From: CAZJFH01 sp964545205
GTDB lineage: Bacteria; Pseudomonadota; Alphaproteobacteria; Rhodospirillales; Magnetospirillaceae
Assembly: GCA_964545205.1 (NCBI GenBank)
Contig: CAZJFH010000099.1
Location: 1-12,344 of the forward strand
DNA length: 12,344 nucleotides
Reading direction: 5' to 3'
Position 1 is the stretch's first letter, and each line of letters starts with the position of its first letter. The notes under the pieces were generated by a model, which was not told where the DNA came from, did no database searches, and saw only the letters and a program-made list of their open reading frames with translations. The translations under genes were made by a program, and so were the position numbers. Shown here one piece after another: positions 7,778-12,344 of the stretch.

Positions 7778-8797
7778 CTAGTAGATGAGCTCGTCTTCCT
7801 CGCGGCCCTCGGAGATCACGATCTGACCCGAGTTGGCGAGTTCCTTGGCCATGGCGACGATCAGGCTCTGGGCCTGGTCGACGTCGCGCAGGCGCACCGG
7901 CCCCATGGCGTCCATGTCCTCGCGCAGCATCTTGCCGGCGCGTTCGGACATGTTCTTGAAGAACAGGTCCTTGATGCTGTCGGACGCGCCCTTGAGCGCC
8001 ATCGCCAGCTTGTCCTTCTCGACATGGCGCAGCAGCGTCTGGACGCCGGCGGCGTCGATGCGCACCAGGTCCTCGAAGGTGAACATGAGCTGCTTGATGC
8101 GCTCGGCCGATTCGCGGTTGCGCTCCTCGAGGGCGCTCATGAACCGGTTCTCGGCGTTGCGGTCGAGGTTGTTGAAGATGTCGGCCATCAGCTCGTGGGC
8201 GTCGCGGCGCGCCGTGCGGGCGAGGTTCGACATGAACTCGGTGCGCAGCGTCTTCTCGACGCCGTCGAGGACCTCCTTCTGCACCGCCTCCATGCGCAGC
8301 ATGCGCATGATCACTTCCATGGCGAAGTTCTCGGGCAGCAGGGCCAGCACGCGGGCGCCGTGGTCGGACTTGATCTTCGACAGCACGACGGCGACGGTCT
8401 GCGGGTACTCGTTCTTCAGGTAGTTGGCCAGCACCTGCTCGTTGACGTTGCCGAGCTTGTCCCACATCGTGCGGCCGGCCGGACCACGGATTTCCTCCAT
8501 GATCAGCTCGACGCGATCCTTGGGCAGGCTCTTCATCAGCAGCCGCTCGGTCGAGTCGTACGAGCCGACCAGCGAGCCGGTCGACGAGATCTGGTCGGCG
8601 AACTCGACGAACAGCCGCTCGATCAGGTTCGAGCTCACCGTGCCCAGGCTGGACATGATCTGGGAGATCTCCTTGATCTCCTCGTCGTCCATCAGGGCGA
8701 AGATCTTGGCGGTATGCTCCTCGCCCAGCGAGAGCATCAGGATCGCCGCTTTCTGGGGGCCGGTCAGGCTGCGATAGTCTTCTTTGACGCGGGCCAC
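7778..8797 (-). CDS. fliG: FliG, flagellar rotor/switch protein
   Basis: A 339-residue FliG, the usual length. The N-terminal domain (1-105) binds FliF. The middle domain carries NEYPQT (129-134), a variant of the conserved EHPQ surface that binds FliM. A conserved hinge MFTFEDL (238-244) leads to the C-terminal torque domain, with LREDMDAMGPVRLRDVDQAQ (291-310), whose charged ridge meets MotA. The C-terminus EEDELIY is one I associate with alphaproteobacterial FliG. The start codon is GTG (8797-8795), giving MARVKEDYRSLTGPQK, which fits the family. I see no ATG that would serve better. A GGAG ribosome site lies inside the last codons of fliF, so the two genes are probably translationally coupled (3-bp gap). 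The protein joins the MS ring to the C ring and turns stator force into rotation. Confidence 0.97.
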   Translation of the reverse strand: MARVKEDYRSLTGPQKAAILMLSLGEEHTAKIFALMDDEEIKEISQIMSSLGTVSSNLIERLFVEFADQISSTGSLVGSYDSTERLLMKSLPKDRVELIMEEIRGPAGRTMWDKLGNVNEQVLANYLKNEYPQTVAVVLSKIKSDHGARVLALLPENFAMEVIMRMLRMEAVQKEVLDGVEKTLRTEFMSNLARTARRDAHELMADIFNNLDRNAENRFMSALEERNRESAERIKQLMFTFEDLVRIDAAGVQTLLRHVEKDKLAMALKGASDSIKDLFFKNMSERAGKMLREDMDAMGPVRLRDVDQAQSLIVAMAKELANSGQIVISEGREEDELIY

Positions 8798-8800
8798 GGA

Positions 8801-10444
8801 TCAGGTCTCCTGATACATCCAGTTGCGGATGATCGACAGTGCTTCCTCCGGGTGCTTCTCGACGATCTCGCCGATCTTGCGGATCGACGAGGCCTTGACG
8901 CGGCCCTCGACCTTGTCGAGATCGATCAGCTCGTCGAGCTCGGATTCCTCGGGCAGCTGCAGGCCGGCCGGGACCGGCGCCGGGCCGGTCAGCGCCGGCG
9001 GCGGCGCCTGCTCGGTCAGCAGCTTGCGGCCGTCCGGCACGCCGCCGGCGCCCATGGTCTCGACGGCGCGGCTGACCAGGGGCTTGAGCACCAGCAGCAG
9101 GAACAGGATGGCGACGATCGACAGGCCGAGATTGGAGGCCACCTTCTCGACGAACTCGCGGTCGAAGCCGAAGATCTTCTCGCCCTCGTCGACCGGCAGT
9201 TCCTGGGCGAGGTCGGCGAACTGCATGTTGATGACCTCGACGACGTCGCCGCGGTTGGCGTCGTAGCCGACGGCCGAGCGGACCAGGGCGGCGATGTTCT
9301 CGAGCTCCTGCTCGCTGCGCGCCTGGTAGCTGCGCGCGCCGTCCTCGGCGGTGAGGCGGGTGCCGTCGACCAGCACGGCGACCGACAGCCGCTTGACGAC
9401 GCCCATTTCCTTGACGTGGTTCTTCACCGTCTTGGAGATTTCGTAGTTCACCGTCTCCTGGACGCGGTTCTCGCTGCTCGACGAGCCGCCGCCGGGGCCG
9501 TTGGTGGCCGCGTCGGGCAGGTTCTGGGCGACGCTGACGACGGCGGCGCTGTCGGAGTCGACGGCGTTCTCCTCGACGGTGACCTGCGAGCGCACGACCT
9601 GGCCTTCGGGATCGTAGATCTCCTGGGTGGTGGCGACGCGGTCGAAATCCATCTCCGCCGAGACCTCGGCGCGCACGCGCCCCGGGCCGAGCGAGCGCTC
9701 GAGCATGTCCTCGATGGTCCGCGCCAGCCGGTTCTCGGTCGCCAGGCGCATCTCCTCGGCGGTCGCCGCCAGCATCTGCTGCGAGTTCTCGAAGCCGCGC
9801 GCCAGCAGCGTGCCCTTGTCGTCGACGATCGAGATGCGGCTGGGCTGCAGCTTCGGCACGGCCGATGCGATCAGGTGCTGGATGCCCTGAATCTGCGACG
9901 GCGACAGCCGGGCGTTGCCCTGCATGTTGAGGACGACCGAGGCGCTCGGCTCCTGGGTGTCGCGCGAGAACATCTCGCGCTTGGCCAGCACCAGGTGCAC
10001 GCGCGCGCTGCGCACGCGGTCGATGGCCCGGATGGTGCGCGCCAGCTCGCCCTCGAGCGCGCGCACCAGGTTGACGTTCTGCATGAAGCTGGTCGAGCCG
10101 AGCACGTCCGACTTGTCGAACACCTCGTAGCCGAGATTGGCGCCGCCGCCGCTGGGCAGCGCCTGTTCGGCCATCTTGACGCGCATGTCGAGCTTCTGGT
10201 CCTTGGACACCCAGATCTCGGTGCCTTCGCGGCGCAGCTCGTAGGGGACCTTGTCGGCCTGCAGGCGCTGGACGATCTGGTTGGCGTCGGCCAGTTCCAG
10301 GTCGCCGTAGAGCAGTTCCATCTGCGGCGACGCCATGCGGGTTGTCAGGTATATGAAAAAGGCGATGACCCCGACGCCGACGCCCGCCATGGCCGCCAGC
10401 CGCATCGGGCCGAGACCGCGCATCGACTGCATGAACGCGTTCAC
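8801..10444 (-). CDS. fliF: FliF, flagellar MS-ring protein
   Basis: A 547-residue FliF from the chosen GTG start. One membrane segment lies near residues 16-35 and a second near 438-456. The periplasmic part between them holds the ring-building domains, including RVHLVLAKREMFSR, EPSASVVLNMQG and VSAEMDFDRVATTQEIYDPEGQ. A Gly/Ser-rich loop (NGPGGGSSSSENR) lies in the beta-collar region. The C-terminal tail SIRKIGEIVEKHPEEALSII is the FliG-binding segment. FliF forms the MS ring, the base on which the export gate and rotor assemble. The frame stays open to a TTG at 10462. I prefer GTG at 10444, because GGGGA stands 9 nt before it and the protein then begins MNAF, as I recall for related FliF. 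An ATG at 10432 is the next alternative. It is the first gene of the ten-gene operon. Confidence 0.96.
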   Translation of the reverse strand: MNAFMQSMRGLGPMRLAAMAGVGVGVIAFFIYLTTRMASPQMELLYGDLELADANQIVQRLQADKVPYELRREGTEIWVSKDQKLDMRVKMAEQALPSGGGANLGYEVFDKSDVLGSTSFMQNVNLVRALEGELARTIRAIDRVRSARVHLVLAKREMFSRDTQEPSASVVLNMQGNARLSPSQIQGIQHLIASAVPKLQPSRISIVDDKGTLLARGFENSQQMLAATAEEMRLATENRLARTIEDMLERSLGPGRVRAEVSAEMDFDRVATTQEIYDPEGQVVRSQVTVEENAVDSDSAAVVSVAQNLPDAATNGPGGGSSSSENRVQETVNYEISKTVKNHVKEMGVVKRLSVAVLVDGTRLTAEDGARSYQARSEQELENIAALVRSAVGYDANRGDVVEVINMQFADLAQELPVDEGEKIFGFDREFVEKVASNLGLSIVAILFLLLVLKPLVSRAVETMGAGGVPDGRKLLTEQAPPPALTGPAPVPAGLQLPEESELDELIDLDKVEGRVKASSIRKIGEIVEKHPEEALSIIRNWMYQET

Positions 10445-10504
10445 GATCCTGTTTCCCCGCAAGCCCTGCGCAAAGACGGACAGGCCGCCTCATTCCCTCT
10501 TTGG

Positions 10505-10534
10505 TGTATACCCCCATCGTGAAGGAGACGTTAA
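10505..10534 (-). promoter_or_regulatory. Candidate sigma-70-type promoter of the fliF operon
   Basis: On the minus strand TTAACG (10529-10534) is followed after 18 bp by TATACA (10505-10510). Each hexamer matches four of six consensus positions. This would start transcription about 50 bp before the fliF GTG. It is the best such pair in the gap between the flagellin terminator and fliF, and the only gap in the operon large enough for a promoter. It rests on motif reading alone. Confidence 0.45.
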
Positions 10535-10535
10535 C
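10520..10535. promoter_or_regulatory. CtrA-box-like motif before fliF
   Basis: On the plus strand the sequence reads TGAA-N7-TTAAC, one mismatch from the alphaproteobacterial CtrA box TTAA-N7-TTAAC. It overlaps the -35 hexamer of the candidate fliF promoter, as CtrA boxes do in several Caulobacter flagellar promoters. CtrA controls early flagellar genes in many Alphaproteobacteria. Binding is inferred. Confidence 0.45.
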
Positions 10536-10538
10536 ACT

Positions 10539-10553
10539 CGGCAAAATCTGCCG
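10539..10553. promoter_or_regulatory. CGGCA-N5-TGCCG dyad, possible FlbD (ftr-like) operator
   Basis: A perfect 5-bp dyad with a 5-bp AT-rich spacer (CGGCA AAATC TGCCG) lies 4 bp upstream of the candidate fliF -35 hexamer. It resembles, from memory, the GGCA/TGCC character of Caulobacter ftr sites bound by FlbD, which represses fliF there. FlbD is encoded five genes downstream. Operator function is inferred. Confidence 0.4.
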
Positions 10554-10579
10554 GGTCGCCGCCGCGGCGCGGCGGGCAG

Positions 10580-10659
10580 GCCCTGGGAGCGCGGGCGTCC
10601 CGCCCGCCAACCGCCTCAGGCGCCGACCATGCGGGCGAGGACGCCCGCGCTCCCAGGGC
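10580..10659. repeat. Long GC-rich inverted repeat (REP/MITE-like element)
   Basis: Two 21-bp arms (10580-10600 and 10639-10659) are perfect reverse complements. After a single-base bulge at 10638, seven more pairs follow (10601-10607 with 10631-10637). The 23-bp apex holds a further small dyad CGCCT-C-AGGCG (10612-10622). The core GGGAGCGCGGGCGTCC and its partner GGACGCCCGCGCTCCC belong, as far as I recall, to a class of dispersed palindromes found in many GC-rich genomes, where they are often misread as short proteins (peptides such as GSAGVPPAN or AGGTPALPG appear here too). It sits between the flagellin terminator and the fliF control region. It has no T-run, and no transposase is nearby. 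Confidence 0.85.
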
Positions 10660-10703
10660 GGCCAAGCGCTGGAAACGCCTTTGCCGGAATTCGGCGATGA
10701 ACC

Positions 10704-10736
10704 AAAAAAAGGCCCAGGGGGCGAACCCCCTGGGCC
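10704..10736 (-). terminator. Intrinsic terminator of the flagellin gene
   Basis: On the minus strand a perfect 11-bp stem, GGCCCAGGGGG and CCCCCTGGGCC (10711-10721 with 10726-10736), encloses a TTCG loop and is followed by seven T residues (10704-10710). It starts about 20 bp after the flagellin stop. On the plus strand the same stem is followed by GTTTTTG, so it may also stop transcription from the other side, though less strongly. Confidence 0.93.
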
Positions 10737-10755
10737 GTTTTTGAAGTCAGGGCGA

Positions 10756-11919
10756 TCAGAACAGCTGCAGCACGCCCTGTTCGGCCTGGGCGGCCATCGC
10801 CAGGGTCGAGGTGGCGAGCTGCTGCCGGGTCTGCAGAGCCAGCTGGTTGGCGGCTTCCTTGTTCATGTCGGCCTGAACCAGCTTGCCGGCGCCTTCCTCC
10901 AGGGTGTCGACCAGCGAGCTGGTGAAGTCCTCGCGGACCTGCAGCACGCTGAGGTTCGAACCGAACTTGGAGGCCTGGGTGCGCAAGGTGTTGATCGCAT
11001 CCTCGACATCGCCCAGGGCGGCGTTGATGTTGGCGTCGCTCGCCCAGTTGCCGGCCGCGTTGGCGATGTACATGCCGCCGGTGCTGTCGGTCGGGTCGAA
11101 CTTGACGCCGGAGATGTCGAGCTTCGAGGAGCCGTCCTCGTTGAACTTCACGGTCAGATCCGAGCCGTTCAGGAGGTTGACGCCCTTGTAGCCCGCATCC
11201 TTGACCAGGTCGGACATCTGCTGGAGCAGTTCGTCGAATTCCGAGGCGAGCTGCTTGCGGGTGTCCAGCGCGTCCTGGTCGGTGACCGACGAAGCGGTGT
11301 CGGACGCCGCGGCGATGCTCAGGTGGGCCAGACCGCCACCGGTGACCTTCGACCACGAGACGCTGTTCTCACCCTCGATCACCACCTGACCGTCGGAGTT
11401 GAAGTACGCCTTGAAGTCGCTGAGGTTGTTGACGGCGTCAACCACGTCAGAGACCGTGTCGGTCGAGGTGAAGTCGATGCGGATGCTGGCGCTGTTGCCG
11501 AATTCATCCGTGTAGGTGAGGACGATGGTCGCCGTGGCGTTGATCGCCGAATTGCGTTCGGCAGCCGAGAGCGAATCGCCGCCCTTGAACTGCGACACGG
11601 TGTAGGTGGTGGCCGCCTCGTCGAGCGCGCGGTTGGCGAGCGACTTGGCGTTCGCGACCAGCTTGTCCAGGGCCTGGATGGCCTTGTCCGCCGCCTTCAG
11701 CGTCTGAATGCCCTGGCCGATGCCGTCCTTGCGGGCCGACAGGTCCGAGGCGCGGTCGTTCAGGCTCTTGGCGCCGAAGAAACTGGCGGGGTTGTCCAGG
11801 GCGCTGTTGACCTTCAGGCCGGTCGACAGGCGCTCCTGCGTCATGCTGAGCAGCTTGGCGGTGCTCTGCAGCGAGCTCAGGTTGGTGCGGATCGCGGAGG
11901 TAAGATTGATCTCAGCCAT
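10756..11919 (-). CDS. fliC: Flagellin, flagellar filament protein
   Basis: A 387-residue flagellin. The N-terminal D0/D1 region (1-about 100) begins MAEINLTSAIRTNLSSLQST and carries the flagellin signature ERLSTGLKVNSALDNPASFF (29-48). The middle (about 105-290) is the variable, Thr/Ser/Asp-rich surface part. The C-terminal D1/D0 region (about 300-387) ends in Gln-rich helices, LALQTRQQLATSTLAMAAQA and EQGVLQLF. No cysteine and no signal peptide are present, as expected for a type III export substrate. The size is ordinary for alphaproteobacterial flagellins. GAGGG (11927-11931) stands 7 nt before the ATG. It is a single-gene unit: its own terminator follows about 20 bp after the stop, and the fliF operon has separate control signals. 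Whether further flagellin genes exist elsewhere cannot be told. The symbol fliC is used by general convention. Confidence 0.97.
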   Translation of the reverse strand: MAEINLTSAIRTNLSSLQSTAKLLSMTQERLSTGLKVNSALDNPASFFGAKSLNDRASDLSARKDGIGQGIQTLKAADKAIQALDKLVANAKSLANRALDEAATTYTVSQFKGGDSLSAAERNSAINATATIVLTYTDEFGNSASIRIDFTSTDTVSDVVDAVNNLSDFKAYFNSDGQVVIEGENSVSWSKVTGGGLAHLSIAAASDTASSVTDQDALDTRKQLASEFDELLQQMSDLVKDAGYKGVNLLNGSDLTVKFNEDGSSKLDISGVKFDPTDSTGGMYIANAAGNWASDANINAALGDVEDAINTLRTQASKFGSNLSVLQVREDFTSSLVDTLEEGAGKLVQADMNKEAANQLALQTRQQLATSTLAMAAQAEQGVLQLF

Positions 11920-11997
11920 TTCGATGCCCTCGTTCTGAGTGGGCCTGACTCGCGTTCAGCCACTGCCGTGGAATATACCTCTGACGAAAATACTGAC

Positions 11998-12027
11998 GCA
12001 GCATAGTGCCTAACAGGCGATTAAGAA
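11998..12027 (-). promoter_or_regulatory. Candidate flagellin promoter region
   Basis: Two readings compete on the minus strand. A sigma-70-type pair is TTCTTA (12022-12027), 16 bp, TATGCT (12000-12005). It is weak, with three and four of six matches. A sigma-54-like reading is GGCAC followed by TGC, with GG at 12009-12010 and GC at 11998-11999, but the GG-GC spacing is 9 rather than the strict 10. FlbD in this window makes a sigma-54 flagellin promoter attractive, yet the spacing argues against it. Confidence 0.3.
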
Positions 12028-12036
12028 TACGTAAAC
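12021..12036. promoter_or_regulatory. CtrA-box-like motif before flagellin
   Basis: On the plus strand the sequence reads TTAA-N7-TAAAC, one mismatch from TTAA-N7-TTAAC. It lies about 100-117 bp upstream of the flagellin ATG and overlaps the weak TTCTTA hexamer. A second motif with one mismatch sits before fliF, so both transcription units in the window carry one. Confidence 0.45.
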
Positions 12037-12049
12037 GCGAAATATCGCG
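12036..12049. promoter_or_regulatory. CGCGA-N4-TCGCG dyad upstream of flagellin
   Basis: A perfect 5-bp dyad with an AATA spacer adjoins the CtrA-like motif, sharing one base. It lies about 117-130 bp before the flagellin start, a distance typical of upstream activator sites. No known family site is recognised. Confidence 0.3.
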
Positions 12050-12162
12050 GCCGGGCCGCCGAAAGTGTTGCGCGCGCCGCGTGACGAAACCGGCGTGCCG
12101 CCCCGGTCGGCGACGAAACAAATAAAGGGTTCGTCTCGGATTGGCTGGGGCCCCGGATCGTC

Positions 12163-12189
12163 GCCCCCACGGAGACGGGGGCCCGTTTT
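12163..12189 (+). terminator. Weak terminator-like hairpin
   Basis: A 6-bp stem GCCCCC/GGGGGC (12163-12168 with 12177-12182) with an 8-nt loop is followed after three bases by TTTT on the plus strand. It is short, and no plus-strand gene leads into it, so its function is doubtful. Confidence 0.25.
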
Positions 12190-12276
12190 CCAGAGGCCTC
12201 GGGCGGCCCCGCCGAGGCGCCCGGCCGCGTTCCGAACGCCACCGGCAAACGGATGCCCGCCTTCGCTTCCTCCTCT

Positions 12277-12300
12277 CCCTCTCCCGCAGGCGGGAGAGGG
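12277..12300. repeat. REP-like palindrome CCCTCTCCCGC/GCGGGAGAGGG
   Basis: Two 11-bp arms (12277-12287 and 12290-12300) are perfect reverse complements with only AG between them. The palindrome is followed by CCGGGGTGAGGGTG. As I recall, this composite (CTCTCCC...GGGAGAGGG then GGGGTGAGGG) is a dispersed intergenic repeat in many GC-rich Proteobacteria. No T-run follows, so it does not look like an intrinsic terminator. Confidence 0.75.
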
Positions 12301-12344
12301 CCGGGGTGAGGGTGTCTTACGGCCGAAGGCCGGATGTGAGTCAG

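Larger units (their letters stand above)
11983..12119. repeat. Three direct GACGAAA copies upstream of flagellin
   Basis: GACGAAA occurs at 11983, 12083 and 12112, all on the plus strand. The last two extend to GACGAAAC. They lie in the non-coding flagellin upstream region, where repeated short motifs may be binding sites for a regulator. They may also be chance, as the motif is short. Confidence 0.3.
12050..12344. other. Non-coding right flank; no gene supported
   Basis: Together with the flagellin leader this makes about 425 bases without a credible gene. Two short minus-strand open frames (75 and 69 codons) overlap each other, lack ribosome sites and resemble no family I know. The stretch holds a short hairpin with a trailing T-run, a REP-like palindrome, and a small GGCC-GAA-GGCC hairpin near 12321-12331. 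The next gene to the right is beyond the window. Confidence 0.6.

Noticed and set aside
10445..10462. Extended FliF start at TTG (10462)
   Set aside because: TTG is a poor start, has no properly spaced ribosome site, and would add six residues not expected in the family. GTG at 10444 fits better.
10460..10474. Sigma-54-like TTGCGC-N5-TTGC before fliF
   Set aside because: The -24 GG is TG, and the transcript would begin almost at the start codon, leaving no room for the ribosome site.
7304..10522. A 1072-codon plus-strand open frame antisense to fliH, fliG and fliF
   Set aside because: Same composition pattern as the other shadows, with no motifs or ribosome site. Third-position GC bias explains its openness.
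6699..10610. A 1303-codon minus-strand open frame covering fliN through fliF
   Set aside because: Only its last 109 codons are real (fliN). The rest lies out of frame with fliH, fliG and fliF, and is Arg/Pro/Ala-rich, as expected from GC-rich codon use.
12105..12125. Possible sigma-28 promoter (GTCGCCGACC on the minus strand)
   Set aside because: The -10 part matches only in part, and no TAAA element stands at the needed distance.
12021..12248. Short minus-strand frame of 75 codons in the right flank
   Set aside because: It has no ribosome site, low-complexity composition and an overlap with the flagellin control region. I see no evidence of coding.
12277..12300. The right-edge palindrome as an intrinsic terminator
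   Set aside because: No T-run follows on either strand, and the two-base centre is too tight for a normal loop. A REP-like repeat explains it better.
1..12344. CRISPR array, tRNA, rRNA, prophage or toxin-antitoxin genes
   Set aside because: I saw no regularly spaced repeats, no tRNA-like cloverleaf and no phage or toxin families. The window is accounted for by flagellar genes and their control regions.

Overview
This window is one continuous stretch of a flagellar locus from a GC-rich alphaproteobacterium. Every gene I can support lies on the minus strand. The gene order (reading leftward: flagellin, then fliF-fliG-fliH-fliN-motA-flbD-flhA-flhF-flhG) is the arrangement I associate with Rhodospirillales and relatives. 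The presence of a Caulobacter-type FlbD sigma-54 activator and the form of the flagellin N-terminus also point to Alphaproteobacteria. No genus can be fixed from sequence reading alone.

Layout from right to left, in the direction of transcription. Positions 11920-12344 hold no gene I can support: this is the flagellin upstream region, with a CtrA-box-like motif, weak promoter candidates, small dyads, an octamer-type repeat and, at the far right, a palindromic REP-like element. The flagellin gene (10756-11919) stands alone and ends in a strong intrinsic terminator (10704-10736). Positions 10445-10755 hold that terminator, a long GC-rich inverted repeat (10580-10659), and a compact candidate control region for the next operon: a CGGCA-N5-TGCCG dyad, a CtrA-like box and a sigma-70-type promoter.

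From 10444 down to base 1 runs a tightly packed operon of ten genes. It encodes the MS ring (FliF), the switch proteins FliG and FliN, the export-ATPase regulator FliH, a PomA/MotA-type stator subunit, the sigma-54 activator FlbD, the export gate FlhA, the placement and number regulators FlhF and FlhG, and a proline/alanine-rich protein cut by the window edge. Gaps are 3-44 bp, and the last two junctions are ATGA overlaps.

Functionally the operon covers early flagellar assembly: base (FliF), rotor/switch (FliG, FliN), export (FlhA, FliH), polar placement and number (FlhF/FlhG), torque (MotA), and a transcription factor that in Caulobacter links basal-body completion to late genes. No fliI, fliJ, fliM, flhB, fliX, motB, rod or hook gene is in the window, so the rest of the system must lie elsewhere.

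I found no clearly new system. The points most worth a second look are the regulatory motifs before fliF and flagellin, FlbD's atypical receiver domain, the long inverted repeat, and the unidentified last gene.
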